DNA from: DATEMU01 sp964414585
GTDB lineage: Bacteria; Planctomycetota; Phycisphaerae; UBA1845; UTPLA1
Assembly: GCA_964414585.1 (NCBI GenBank)
Contig: CAYPXR010000021.1
Coordinates: 83,542 to 147,541 of the forward strand
Direction: 5' to 3'
Length of the DNA: 64,000 nucleotides
How positions within the stretch are numbered: position 1 is the stretch's first letter; every line of letters starts with the position of its first letter. The notes beneath the pieces were generated by a model that worked only from the letters and a program-made list of their open reading frames with translations, was not told where the DNA came from and did not search any database. The position numbers and the translations under genes are program-made. Shown piece by piece: positions 8,747 through 17,392 of this stretch.

Positions 8747-9344
8747 CCCCGATCATTCCGCGAAGGCCGAACTGACCGGTTACGAGGTCGTCGTCGGCGT
8801 TTGTGGGGGCATCGCCGCCTACAAGACGGCGTCGATGGTCTCGGCGCTCGTGCAGCGCGGCGCCGGCGTGACGGTCGCCATGTCCGCCGCCGCGCAGAAA
8901 TTCGTAGGACCGTTGACGTTTGAAGCGTTGACCGCCCGGCAGGTCTTCACCAGTCCGTGGGAATCCACGGCCTATTTCGACCCGCAGCACATTCGATTGA
9001 CCGAAGGCGCGGACGTCATGGTCATCGCCCCGGCGACCGCCAACATCATCGGCAAAATCGCCCACGGCTTGGCCGACGATCTCATCTCGACGATGGTCAT
9101 GTCGGCGGCCTGTCCGGTGATGCTCGCGCCGGCGATGAACACGCGGATGTGGGAAAACCCGATTGTTCAGGAAAACGTCAAGTCGCTTGTGTCTCGCGGC
9201 TACCCGATGGTCGAGCCCGGCGAAGGCTGGCTGGCGTGTCGGACCGTCGGCGCGGGGCGCATAGCCGAGCCGGAGGAGATTCTGGCGCGCACGGTCGAAT
9301 TGTTGAAAGGCAAGCCGCCGAAGAATGCCGCGACGAAACGCTAA
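8724..9344 (+). CDS. coaC: Phosphopantothenoylcysteine decarboxylase (CoaC)
   Basis: 206 residues from GTG 8724, inside the end of rpoZ. The HFCD flavoprotein fold is clear: VVVGVCGGIAAYK at the start, PATANIIGKIAHGLADDL and APAMNTRMW in the core, the last two being hallmark FMN and active-site motifs, and the substrate-clamp segment EGWLACRTVGAGRIAE with its Cys. It decarboxylates 4'-phosphopantothenoyl-cysteine in coenzyme A synthesis. In most bacteria CoaC is fused to CoaB; here the frame ends and CoaB follows as a separate gene overlapping by 20 nt. Confidence 0.92.
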   Translation: MSGPRNPNPDHSAKAELTGYEVVVGVCGGIAAYKTASMVSALVQRGAGVTVAMSAAAQKFVGPLTFEALTARQVFTSPWESTAYFDPQHIRLTEGADVMVIAPATANIIGKIAHGLADDLISTMVMSAACPVMLAPAMNTRMWENPIVQENVKSLVSRGYPMVEPGEGWLACRTVGAGRIAEPEEILARTVELLKGKPPKNAATKR

Positions 9345-9969
9345 ACGCCTGCGCATCCTCATCACCGCCGGGCCCACGCGCGAATATCTCGATTCCGTCC
9401 GGTTCATCTCGAATCCTTCCTCCGGAAAGATGGGCTATGCCATCGCGGAAGCGGCCCGCGCGGCCGGTCACAACGTGACGCTGGTCAGCGGGCCCGTGGC
9501 GATTGCACCGCCGGTCGGCGTCCGCACGATCCAGGTCGAAAGCACCGCCGAGATGGCCGCGGCGGCGAAAAAAGCGTTCAAGTCTTGCGACGCGGCGATC
9601 TTCACCGCCGCCGTTTGCGACTACCGCCCGCGAAAGCGATCGCGCCAAAAGCTTCCAAAACGCCGCGGGAAGCTGTCACTCGATCTCGTTCCGACGATCG
9701 ACATTGCAGCCATGCTGGGCCGTCGCAAAGGAAAGCGGATCACGGTCGCGTTTGCCCTGGAAGACCACTCCGCCCGCCGCCATGCCGAGTCGAAACTTCG
9801 CCGAAAGAACTGCGACGCCATCGTGCTCAACAGCCCGGCGACTATCGGGTCAGAAAAAGCGAGCGTGGAGTTTCTTGTTCGCGGGGGACGATGGCAGACC
9901 TGGCCGGCGTCCTCGAAGATGGTGATCGCCAGACGGCTCGTGGGCGAAATCGAAGCAATGTTCTGCTGA
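9325..9969 (+). CDS. coaB: Phosphopantothenate-cysteine ligase (CoaB)
   Basis: 214 residues. ILITAGPTREYLDSVR and FISNPSSGKMGYAIAE are the nucleotide-binding signature; FTAAVCDYRP matches the AAVxDYRP motif; TVAFALED matches the GFALET-like motif. It joins cysteine to 4'-phosphopantothenate using CTP. ATG 9325 lies within the last codons of coaC in another frame, so the pair looks like an ancestral coaBC split or never fused, with translational coupling. kdsB converges 7 bp downstream. Confidence 0.92.
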   Translation: MPRRNAKRLRILITAGPTREYLDSVRFISNPSSGKMGYAIAEAARAAGHNVTLVSGPVAIAPPVGVRTIQVESTAEMAAAAKKAFKSCDAAIFTAAVCDYRPRKRSRQKLPKRRGKLSLDLVPTIDIAAMLGRRKGKRITVAFALEDHSARRHAESKLRRKNCDAIVLNSPATIGSEKASVEFLVRGGRWQTWPASSKMVIARRLVGEIEAMFC

Positions 9970-9976
9970 CCTTGTG

Positions 9977-10756
9977 CTATTTCCGGTTGAGTTGTCTTTC
10001 GACAAAGGCCGCATAATCTTCCGGCGTGTCAATGCCGACGGTCGCCTGGTTAACGATGCCGACGGCGAGGGGAAAGCCGTTCTCCAGGACGCGGAGTTGT
10101 TCGAGCTTTTCCTCTTTTTCGTGCGGCGTGGGTGCGAGCTTGGCCAGTTTCAACAGGAAGTCTCGCCGGTAGGCATAAATGCCCAGGTGGAGCAGCCATC
10201 GCGTCGGATCCGCCGGCTTTCCGGCAGTATCGCGGGGATAGGGGATGAGTGCGCGCGAGAAATAGAGCGCCCGGCTGCGACCGTCGAGCACGACCTTGAC
10301 GGCATTGGGATCGGCGGGGTTCGAGCCGGTAGGGAAGGGGCAGGCCAGTGTGCCGATGGGGGCATCGGGATTGCCCTTCATCAACTCCACCAATTGATCG
10401 ATGTTCGCCGGTTCGATTTCGGGCTCGTCGCCCTGGACGTTGACGATCAGGTCGGCGTCGAGCTTCGCGGCCACTTCGGCGATTCGGTCCGTGCCGCTGA
10501 CGTGATCGACCCGCGTCAAAGTGACCTTGCCATTGAATGAGCGCACGGCGTCGACGATCCGTTGATCGTCCGCGGCGACCATGACGTCGCTCAGCCGCTT
10601 CGCGCGGGCGGCCTGCTCGTAAACGTGTTGAATCAGGAATTTGCCCGTTTGCTTGACCAGCAGTTTTCCCGGGAACCGGGTGGAGGCATAACGAGCGGGG
10701 ATGATCGCGATCGCTTTCACTGGCGGCAAATTAGCCTTGTGAACCAGCGATGTCAA
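9977..10756 (-). CDS. kdsB: 3-deoxy-manno-octulosonate cytidylyltransferase (CMP-Kdo synthetase)
   Basis: 259 residues. IIPARYASTRFPGKLL at the N-terminus, DHVSGTDRIAEV and VNVQGDEPEIEP are the CTP-binding and Mg-binding motifs, and a HLGIYAYRRDFL segment follows. It activates Kdo for transfer to lipid A, which fits the lpx and LPS-core genes later in the window. The start is ATG 10756; a GTG 12 codons in would start nearer the conserved core. It is 13 bp downstream of scpB on the same strand, so probably cotranscribed. Confidence 0.95.
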   Translation of the reverse strand: MTSLVHKANLPPVKAIAIIPARYASTRFPGKLLVKQTGKFLIQHVYEQAARAKRLSDVMVAADDQRIVDAVRSFNGKVTLTRVDHVSGTDRIAEVAAKLDADLIVNVQGDEPEIEPANIDQLVELMKGNPDAPIGTLACPFPTGSNPADPNAVKVVLDGRSRALYFSRALIPYPRDTAGKPADPTRWLLHLGIYAYRRDFLLKLAKLAPTPHEKEEKLEQLRVLENGFPLAVGIVNQATVGIDTPEDYAAFVERQLNRK

Positions 10757-10769
10757 AGCCGGTCGTCAG

Positions 10770-11549
10770 TCAGTTCTCCTGCGGCTCTTCGCTGTCCGAC
10801 GCGATGGACAGGCGCGGGCCGTCTTCGCTGGACTCGGTAGCGGCCTCTTCCGCCTCCACCTGTGCCGCCGCTTCCGCCTGGCCGGTGGAGGCCCGTGCGG
10901 CGGGCGATTTCTGACCGATGCCGAGCGCTTCGACCTGCGGCAGGTCTTCAAGCGAAGGGAGCCCGAAGACCTCGAGGAATTTCTTGGTCGTGCCGTAGAG
11001 CAGGGGGCGGCCGAGGTCCTCCGCCCGCCCGACGATCTTGACGAGGTTCATTTCGCGCAGGCGGTTGAGCATGTCCCCGACGGCGACGCCGCGGACCGCT
11101 TCGACATCGGCCCGCGTGCAGGGCTGCTTGTAGGCCACGATCGCTAGCGTTTCCATCGCGGCGGACGAGAGCTTGTTGTCCTGGCGGCTGCGGAGGAGCT
11201 TGGCCAGCCAGTGGTTGTAGGCGGGCAGGGTCAGCATCTGATAGCCGCCGGCGATTTCCTCGATTCGGAACGAGAGCGAGAGAGAGGCGTATTGCTCGTT
11301 CAACTCCGCGATGTGCCTGCGGACATCCTTGGCATCGCCGACGCCGATGATCGACGCGAGCTTCGACGCCGCCAGCGGGCTTTCGGCGGAGAACAGGATC
11401 GCCTCGATGACCCGCTCGGGGTGAATCTCAACCGGCGAACTTCCGGCAGCGGCATCTCCCGCCGCCTCGTCGGTGGGGTCCGAGGTTTCAAGCGTTTCGT
11501 CCATCTCACTCATCGTTGCGGATCCACCATCCATGGCGAAGAACTCCAT
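10770..11549 (-). CDS. scpB: Segregation and condensation protein B
   Basis: 259 residues. The ScpB core (two winged helices) spans ~45-200: PERVIEAILFSAESPL, LSSAAMETLAIVAYKQPCTR and GRPLLYGTTKKFLEVFGL are family signatures. It binds ScpA and SMC in the condensin-like complex for chromosome segregation. An acidic N-terminal extension of ~40 residues and an acidic, Ala/Glu-rich C-terminal tail of ~55 residues flank the core. The start codon is uncertain: M1, M6, M13 and M16 are all in frame before the core. scpA is not adjacent. Confidence 0.92.
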   Translation of the reverse strand: MEFFAMDGGSATMSEMDETLETSDPTDEAAGDAAAGSSPVEIHPERVIEAILFSAESPLAASKLASIIGVGDAKDVRRHIAELNEQYASLSLSFRIEEIAGGYQMLTLPAYNHWLAKLLRSRQDNKLSSAAMETLAIVAYKQPCTRADVEAVRGVAVGDMLNRLREMNLVKIVGRAEDLGRPLLYGTTKKFLEVFGLPSLEDLPQVEALGIGQKSPAARASTGQAEAAAQVEAEEAATESSEDGPRLSIASDSEEPQEN

Positions 11550-11585
11550 TGTAGGACTTGCATCATCTACTGAGAAAAGGCTACC

Positions 11586-12041
11586 TCAAAACACCTCGGC
11601 CATCCACTGTCCACCATGTTCCGGGTTGCCCACCAGCCGGTGGTTCACGGTGTCAATCCACCAATCCAATGTTTCCAATGGGAGTTGACCCATGAGGGCC
11701 TGACGACCTTCCGGCAGCGCCATCACTTCCACGTTACAGGATCGCCCCTGTACTTCGAGGATGGCGCCGCCAAAAACCTTGAGCGACATGACGCCAGAGA
11801 TTGTCCGAGTATCTCGTAACCGATGAAACGGAAGGCCCAGTTGCTCGATCTGCGACTCGGGCAAACAAAAAAAAGTCGCGCCGGAATCCACCAAGGCATC
11901 GACCGTGATGCGCCGAATCTGATCCGGGGAAATCTCCCCTCGATCCGCCCGAAGCCGATCGTCCGCATTTTCCATCACGACTGGAACAACGACCCGGCCC
12001 ATGTCGACTCCTGGTTTTGGTTCGATAATTGTCGTTTCCAT
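11586..12041 (-). CDS. Retropepsin-like (clan AA) aspartic protease-type protein
   Basis: 151 residues. One catalytic motif DALVDSGATFFCLP matches the DSGA loop of single-domain pepsin-fold proteases, and the downstream ALMGQLPLETLDWWID matches the hydrophobic-hydrophobic-Gly flap region; such proteins work as dimers. No signal peptide is seen, so it should be cytoplasmic. Its substrate cannot be told from context: it lies between scpB and a small membrane protein, and carries a slightly lower GC content than its neighbours. Confidence 0.65.
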   Translation of the reverse strand: METTIIEPKPGVDMGRVVVPVVMENADDRLRADRGEISPDQIRRITVDALVDSGATFFCLPESQIEQLGLPFHRLRDTRTISGVMSLKVFGGAILEVQGRSCNVEVMALPEGRQALMGQLPLETLDWWIDTVNHRLVGNPEHGGQWMAEVF

Positions 12042-12082
12042 GTCCGACCTCTTCGATACATTTTACGACCGTTCGAACAAAT

Positions 12083-12559
12083 TCACAACAACGGATCATT
12101 CACTTTGCGGTCATGGCCTTGATCCGCACTTCTAGAAATATTGTCGTTTTCGATCAACTCGTCCACGTTCCACTCCCAAACAGTAGTCACGTTCATGCCT
12201 GAGCCGTCAGCATTTGCAAAAACTACATACCGAGTCCAGTCGAAAGGACTAATCGGCCTCGTTTCGACAAATACCAAATATGGCCCCCCGGTCAAGCCGC
12301 TCATGGGCCGGTAATCTGGTCGGAGAAACCAAGGGGGAGACGGCAATTCAACTCGATGACGATCAAAACGGTTGTAGGCGATTTCGATAAGTTCTATGGT
12401 CGGCGGTATCGACCCGAGTTCGCTGGCGCAATATTCGAGTCCGTTGGCGTACCCCGCAAACACGAAGTACCGTGAGACGTGACGTCTGCCGGTCCAATAG
12501 GCTACAAGAATTCCGCCGCCTACGATCAAAAGTAGTACCAGCCATCCACGACGCCGCAT
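12083..12559 (-). CDS. Small membrane-anchored protein of unknown function
   Basis: 158 residues, family not recognised. The N-terminus RRRGWLVLLLIVGGGILVAYW is a signal anchor, with the remaining ~130 residues expected outside the cytoplasm. The exported part has several aromatic and Pro residues (PSPPWFLRPDYRPM) and no repeats or metal motifs. Upstream 49 bp separate it from the acyl-CoA ligase on the same strand; it could be the second gene of that unit. Base composition is more AT-rich than the surrounding genes. Confidence 0.5.
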   Translation of the reverse strand: MRRRGWLVLLLIVGGGILVAYWTGRRHVSRYFVFAGYANGLEYCASELGSIPPTIELIEIAYNRFDRHRVELPSPPWFLRPDYRPMSGLTGGPYLVFVETRPISPFDWTRYVVFANADGSGMNVTTVWEWNVDELIENDNISRSADQGHDRKVNDPLL

Positions 12560-12608
12560 TGAACATTCTCAAACTAGCGATACCAGAATTCTTTCTTAAG
12601 ATCGTATG

Positions 12609-14342
12609 CTATTCCTTAAATTGCCGGTCCTTGTGCGCCTCGTACAGATGCTTCAGCTTCCCCCGCTGGTACTTGCCCGTCGAAGTGACGGGGATGTCGT
12701 CGCCGAAGATGACCACCTTGGGGCACTTTGTAAATGGCAGCTTTTCCTTGCAGTGGGCGATGACCTGCGCCTCGCTCAGCGTCGTGCCCTTTTCGACCTG
12801 CACGTACGCGCCGACCTCCTCGCCGTAGTAGCGATTGTCGAAGCCAACGGCGAGGCCGACGCGGATGCCGGGCATCGAGTTGAGCACCTCGTCGATCTCG
12901 AACGGCGAGAGATTGATACCGCCGCGGATGATGAGTTCCTTGATCCGGCCGGTGATGAAGAAGTAATCCTTGCCATCCTCGCCGCGAAGCTTGAACCCCT
13001 CGTCGCCGCTGCGGAACCAGCCGAATTTGAACGCCGTCGCGTTGGCGTCAGGATTTCGGAAATAGCCGACCATGACGTTGTGGCCGCGGATGACGATCTC
13101 GCCTTTCCTGCCATCTTCGACCGGCTGCCCATTCTCGTCGTGGATGGCCATCTCGTTGGTGATGACAGGCACGCCGATCGACGGGAAGCCGTGGTCGTAC
13201 ATCCAGCCGCAATGGTCGTCCCACTCCAGTTCCGTCGGGAGGAAGCAGGAGTAGCAGACCGTTTCCGAGAGGCCGTATCCGTGCATGATCTTGAGTCCGA
13301 AGCGATCCTGAAAATCGCGGGCGAGTTCGACGGAAAGCGGCCCGGCCCCGCAGATGAAGTGGCGGAAGTTCGGCAGATCCTCCGGCATGAACTCCTCGTT
13401 CGATTCAAAGAGGAATTGCAGCAATGTCGGGACCACGCTGATAATCGCCACGTTCTCCCTTGCGAGCTTTTTCCAGAAGCCGCCGCTCTTGAATCGCCGG
13501 TTGACGACGACGTGCGCTCCCACGAAAGCCGGCGTGACCAGCGTGACGATGATCCCATTGACGTGGTGGATCGGCAGGACGTTCATCAGGATGGTGTGCT
13601 GGTTGATGGCGTGCCACTGGCTGATGGCGTAGGCGTCGGCGAACATCTGCTTTTGCGTGAGGACGACTCCTTTGGGGTTGCCGGTTGTGCCGGAGGTATA
13701 CACGACGAGCGCTTCGTTGTCCCATGTGAGCGGGCGCGGCGGAATCGCCGCATGGTTGGGTTCCACGACCTCTAGCATTGCACAAAAGTCGTCCCAGCCT
13801 GAAATCGGGGTTTGACCGGTTTCCAGGATGACCGCGCGTTTTAGGGACGATGGAAGGACACTCTCGACCGCTGAATAATCTTCGCGGCAGGTTCTGTGTG
13901 CGACGATCAGCGTCGCCCCCGAATTCTCGACGATGTACCCCACACGATTGTCCGCCTCGCTGGGGTTGATCGGAACGACCCGCGCCCCCAGCCGCCACGC
14001 CGCGAAATAGATCGCCACCGTCAAGGGGTGATTGATCGTGAGCGTCGCCACCGCGCCGCCTGCCTCGATGCCGTAGAGCTTCGACAACAGCGTCGCGACC
14101 TGTTCGATCAATTCGGCGAAATCCGCAAACGTATAGCTGCTCGGCGTCTCGTCATCCGACGCGCAGGGATAGTAGGTCATCCATTGGCGATCGCCGTGTT
14201 TCCCGGACAGCGATTCCCACATCTCTCCGAAGTTGCGATAGGGCAGACACTCCTCGATCGCCGGGAGCGTCGCGCAGTGGTGCGCCGCATCGATCAACCG
14301 GGATGTCTGCACGTCAAATGATTCGGTGGCCGAACTCATCAA
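12609..14342 (-). CDS. Acyl-CoA synthetase / AMP-dependent ligase
   Basis: 577 residues, full length for the ANL superfamily. VYTSGTTGNPKGVVLTQ is the P-loop (A3), HGYGLSETVCYS is A5, WFRSGDEGF is A7, GRIKELIIRGGINLSPFEID is the A8 hinge, and STGKYQRGKLK carries the catalytic A10 Lys. It activates a carboxylic acid as acyl-AMP then thioester; the acid is not predictable, though HHVNGIIVTL and the pocket are long-chain-like. It stands alone, divergent from the secreted Ala/Ser-rich genes. Confidence 0.88.
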   Translation of the reverse strand: MMSSATESFDVQTSRLIDAAHHCATLPAIEECLPYRNFGEMWESLSGKHGDRQWMTYYPCASDDETPSSYTFADFAELIEQVATLLSKLYGIEAGGAVATLTINHPLTVAIYFAAWRLGARVVPINPSEADNRVGYIVENSGATLIVAHRTCREDYSAVESVLPSSLKRAVILETGQTPISGWDDFCAMLEVVEPNHAAIPPRPLTWDNEALVVYTSGTTGNPKGVVLTQKQMFADAYAISQWHAINQHTILMNVLPIHHVNGIIVTLVTPAFVGAHVVVNRRFKSGGFWKKLARENVAIISVVPTLLQFLFESNEEFMPEDLPNFRHFICGAGPLSVELARDFQDRFGLKIMHGYGLSETVCYSCFLPTELEWDDHCGWMYDHGFPSIGVPVITNEMAIHDENGQPVEDGRKGEIVIRGHNVMVGYFRNPDANATAFKFGWFRSGDEGFKLRGEDGKDYFFITGRIKELIIRGGINLSPFEIDEVLNSMPGIRVGLAVGFDNRYYGEEVGAYVQVEKGTTLSEAQVIAHCKEKLPFTKCPKVVIFGDDIPVTSTGKYQRGKLKHLYEAHKDRQFKE

Positions 14343-14550
14343 AAAACTCCATAACGTCGCCGCCGTGTACCTATTGCAAAGAATCCGAAACTATTTCATC
14401 GCCGTTGTTTTCGGCCCGCAAGTGGCGCCTTTTTCATCGAATCGGCGGTCTAACTCGGAGCGAATTGCGGTGTCTATTTCTTCAGCCGTTTAGCGGGACC
14501 GGCAACCAGAAAAATGAAAAAAGGTGTCTCGCAAAGAAAGGAGTTGGCCC

Positions 14551-15276
14551 ATGTTCCGTTCATGTTCAATCTGCTTATCGCTCGTCGCACTCGCCTCGCT
14601 GGGGTCCTCCGCTTACGCCGGTGAGGCCGTCGCCTCGTCCTTCGCCACCAACGGCGGCAGCGCCAGCGCCTCCGCCGTCGCCCAGGGAAACGCCGCGGCC
14701 ACGGCCAACGCCGCCGCCACCAATGGCGGTCGTGCCGTCGCCAACTCCGAGGCCGTCGGCCGCGGCAATGGGCGAGCCGTCAGCAACAGTATCGCGATCG
14801 CCGACCGGGGGCTGGCCGTCAGCAATTCGCGCGCCGATGCCCGCGCTCGCTTTGGCAGCGCCGCGTTGGCCTACAGCGAGAGCACGGCCGCCACGGTCGG
14901 CGGGATCGCCCTGTCCAACAGCGTGGCCGAGGCGGATGCCCGGCGAAATGCCTTCGCCGACAGCCGCTCGTCCTCCCTCGCCTTGAGCCGCTTCGGCATC
15001 GCGACCAGCGACAGCCGCGCAACTTCCGATGGTCGGCGCGGCGGTCGGGCGATCGCCGTCAGCGACTCCATCGCGGACACGATCGGCGGCGTCGCGGACA
15101 GCAGCGTCCACGCCCATGCCGGTGCACGGTCGTTCGGTTCCGCCAATGCCAACGGCCTCGGCGTGAGCATCAGCCGCAACAGCCGGCACTCGACGGCTCG
15201 CGTCACGGCGGTCAGCCGCTCGGAGCGATTCGGCCATGGCCGGTCTGATGCCGCGGTCGTGGAGGTTCGTCCGTAA
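14551..15276 (+). CDS. Secreted Ala/Ser/Gly-rich protein with alternating-residue repeats
   Basis: 241 residues from ATG 14551, chosen because AAAGGAG lies 7 nt upstream and a signal peptide (LSLVALASLGSSAYA, cleavage before GEAVA) follows at once. The mature part alternates small residues every second position (SASASAVA, ATANAAA, AVSNSIAIA, ALSNSVAEADA) with spaced Gly and Asn. That pattern suits a left-handed beta-roll or beta-solenoid such as YadA-type heads, but no anchor or stalk is seen, so this is structural inference. No known family recognised. A second secreted Gly/Ser-rich gene follows 99 bp downstream. Confidence 0.6.
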   Translation: MFRSCSICLSLVALASLGSSAYAGEAVASSFATNGGSASASAVAQGNAAATANAAATNGGRAVANSEAVGRGNGRAVSNSIAIADRGLAVSNSRADARARFGSAALAYSESTAATVGGIALSNSVAEADARRNAFADSRSSSLALSRFGIATSDSRATSDGRRGGRAIAVSDSIADTIGGVADSSVHAHAGARSFGSANANGLGVSISRNSRHSTARVTAVSRSERFGHGRSDAAVVEVRP

Positions 15277-15294
15277 GCAAGCACTCCTGGCATT

Positions 15295-15334
15295 CCCCTC
15301 TCCCTGCTTGTGGAGAGGGGCCAGGGGTGAGGGT
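15295..15334. repeat. Intergenic inverted repeat of the CCCTCTCC/GGAGAGGG type
   Basis: A perfect 9-bp stem (15295-15303 with 15312-15320) and 8-nt loop are followed by CCAGGGGTGAGGG. This composition matches a dispersed intergenic repeat seen in many bacterial genomes; copy number cannot be checked here. It lies between the two secreted-protein genes and has no T-tract after the stem. Confidence 0.5.
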
Positions 15335-15375
15335 AAAAAAACCATGTGGTTCAAAGATAGACGGGAGAAAAAACC

Positions 15376-15906
15376 ATGACTCGCTCAACGACAACCAGAT
15401 TCGCAATGACCTCCTTACTGACTCTGATCCTTTCGCTGCCTGCCTTCGCCGGTGAGGCATCGACCTCCGCCGGTGTAACACAAATCGGTTCGCGACCCGG
15501 CACGGCGACGGCAACGGCGGCCTACACGGGCGACGGCCGCGGCCAGGCCCGAACGATGACCCGAAGCGGCCCGGTGTCACTGGCCAAGGGACTGGCGATC
15601 GGCGTGGACCGTGACGGGATCGACTTCTCCGTCAGCTATGCGGTCGGCGGCCGATTCCTGCCTGCCGTGGCAAGCACGTTCAACCTCTCACTCGGCCGCG
15701 ACGGCAGCGTGGCGAGTTCGGGCGGCTTGAGTGTGGCCAACCCCGCGCCGATCCAATCCGTCAACGCCGGCGGCTTTGCCCGCTCGCAACCTGGAGGCTC
15801 AATCTCGGGCGCGACGGCAGGCGGTCGATCCGACCCCTACGGCAAGGTGACGGCCCGGACCTGGTCCGACAGCCGGCGACCGGCGCGAACCTTCCGCCAC
15901 CGTTAG
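15376..15906 (+). CDS. Small secreted Gly/Ser/Thr-rich protein
   Basis: 176 residues. A signal peptide (TRFAMTSLLTLILSLPAFA, cleaved before GEASTS) shares the A-GEA junction with the preceding gene's product, suggesting the two are related or recruited together. The mature part is rich in Gly, Ser, Ala and Arg, with little hydrophobic core and weak periodicity (SLAKGLAIGVDRDGIDFSVS). Function unknown. ATG 15376 follows GGGAGAAAAAACC. A strong terminator lies 49 bp after the stop. Confidence 0.55.
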   Translation: MTRSTTTRFAMTSLLTLILSLPAFAGEASTSAGVTQIGSRPGTATATAAYTGDGRGQARTMTRSGPVSLAKGLAIGVDRDGIDFSVSYAVGGRFLPAVASTFNLSLGRDGSVASSGGLSVANPAPIQSVNAGGFARSQPGGSISGATAGGRSDPYGKVTARTWSDSRRPARTFRHR

Positions 15907-15954
15907 CGTAGAAAAAGCAACTCGAACCCCGCGAGAGTCACGCGGGGCGCCGCT

Positions 15955-15995
15955 GAAGCCCGCCGAAGACGTATTCGGTGGGCTTCTTTTTTTTT
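15955..15995 (+). terminator. Rho-independent terminator
   Basis: A 13-bp stem with one G-T wobble (15955-15967 with 15974-15986), a 6-nt loop and a run of nine or ten T (to 15995). It ends the transcript of the two small secreted proteins and separates it from the PQQ-propeller gene. Confidence 0.88.
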
Positions 15996-16037
15996 GCGGG
16001 GCTCACAGGCTATCATTCGGGACTGGAGGTATGCCTG

Positions 16038-17339
16038 ATGATCGCACGCACACGCTGGATCGGAGTTCTGGTCGTCATGGCGGTTTGCTCCGTCGGCTTC
16101 GCCGATGACTGGCCGCAGTGGCGCGGGCCACAACGAGACGGCGTCTGGCGCGAGACGGGCATCGTCAAGAAGTTCGCCAAGCCGCAGCTTGATATCGCCT
16201 GGCGGCAGCCGATCGGCAACGGCTATAGCGGCCCGACCGTCGCGGATGGCAGCGTGTATGTGACCGATCGCGTTGTCGAGCCCAAGCAGATCGAGCGCGT
16301 CCATTGCTTCGATGCCAAGACCGGTAAGCCGCTTTGGTCGTACGCCTACGATTGCCCGTACAAAGGCGTCGGCTATGACGCGGGCCCGCGGGCGTCGGTC
16401 ACGGTGGAAGCCGGCCGCGCCTACTCGCTCGGGGCGATGGGCAACTTCATCTGCTTTGACGCCGGAAGTGGCAAGGTTCACTGGCAGAAAGACCTGAACA
16501 AGGAATACAAAGTCCGCATGCCGATCTGGGGCGTCGCCGCCGCGCCGCTCATCGAGGGCAATCTCATCATCCTGCAGATCGGCGGCGAAGGGGACTACTG
16601 CCTCGTCGCGTTTGACAAAGAATCGGGCTCCGAGCGCTGGCACGCTTTAAAGGACGGCGCCTCTTACTCCGCGCCGATTGTCATCGAGCAGGCGGGCCGG
16701 CGCGTGCTGGTCTGCTATACCGGCGAAAATGTCGTCGGGCTCGATCCTGCGAGCGGCAAGCTCTATTGGAAGGTGCCGTTCCCGGCGACGAAGATGATCA
16801 TCGGCATCGCCACGCCGGTCTATCACAACGGCATGATCTTCGTCATCAACTTCTTCGACGGCTCGATGCTCATCAAGCTCGACGACAAGAAGCTCGCCGC
16901 CGAGAAGGTCTGGCACCGCGTCGGCGAAAGTGAGAAGAAGACCGACAGCCTGCAATCGATCATCTCCACGCCGTATCTGGCGGGCGACTACATCTACGGC
17001 GTGGACAGCTACGGCGAACTCCGCTGCCTGAAGCTGATGACCGGCGATCGCGTGTGGGAGAGCGACAAGGCCGTGCCGCACGATCGATGGGCGACGATCC
17101 ACATGGTCAAACACGACGATGACATCTGGATGTTCAACGACAAGGGCGAGTTGATCATCAGCAAGTTGTCGCCCAAGGGCTTTGAAGAAATCAGCCGGGC
17201 GAAGCTTATCCAACCAACCAAACCGCAGTTGCCATCACGCCGCGGCGGCGTGTGCTGGGCGCATCCCGCCTATGCCGACCGCCGTATCTTCGAGCGAAAT
17301 GACGATGAGATCGTCTGCGCGAGCCTGGCGGCCCCATAA
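16038..17339 (+). CDS. Secreted PQQ-like beta-propeller protein
   Basis: 433 residues from ATG 16038, with GGAGG 9 nt upstream; the longer open frame starts inside the terminator and is rejected. A signal peptide (WIGVLVVMAVCSVGFA) is followed by DDWPQWRGPQRDGVW, the typical opening of planctomycete 'outer membrane protein assembly factor BamB'-like propellers. Propeller blades carry motifs such as VHCFDAKTGKPLWSY, CFDAGSGKVHW and GLDPASGKLYWK. No quinoprotein dehydrogenase active-site residues are evident, so it is a structural or binding propeller rather than an assigned enzyme. Confidence 0.82.
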   Translation: MIARTRWIGVLVVMAVCSVGFADDWPQWRGPQRDGVWRETGIVKKFAKPQLDIAWRQPIGNGYSGPTVADGSVYVTDRVVEPKQIERVHCFDAKTGKPLWSYAYDCPYKGVGYDAGPRASVTVEAGRAYSLGAMGNFICFDAGSGKVHWQKDLNKEYKVRMPIWGVAAAPLIEGNLIILQIGGEGDYCLVAFDKESGSERWHALKDGASYSAPIVIEQAGRRVLVCYTGENVVGLDPASGKLYWKVPFPATKMIIGIATPVYHNGMIFVINFFDGSMLIKLDDKKLAAEKVWHRVGESEKKTDSLQSIISTPYLAGDYIYGVDSYGELRCLKLMTGDRVWESDKAVPHDRWATIHMVKHDDDIWMFNDKGELIISKLSPKGFEEISRAKLIQPTKPQLPSRRGGVCWAHPAYADRRIFERNDDEIVCASLAAP

Positions 17340-17356
17340 CTTTCGCCGAGCAAGTC

Positions 17357-17385
17357 TTGAGAGAATCGCATAGAGCTGCTATTAT
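17357..17385 (+). promoter_or_regulatory. Sigma-70-like promoter for the toxin/antitoxin pair
   Basis: TTGAGA (17357-17362), 17-bp spacer, TATTAT (17380-17385). The expected start site, 6-8 nt after the -10, coincides with the ATG at 17393, so the message would be leaderless or nearly so. Confidence 0.55.
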
Positions 17386-17392
17386 TTAGAGT

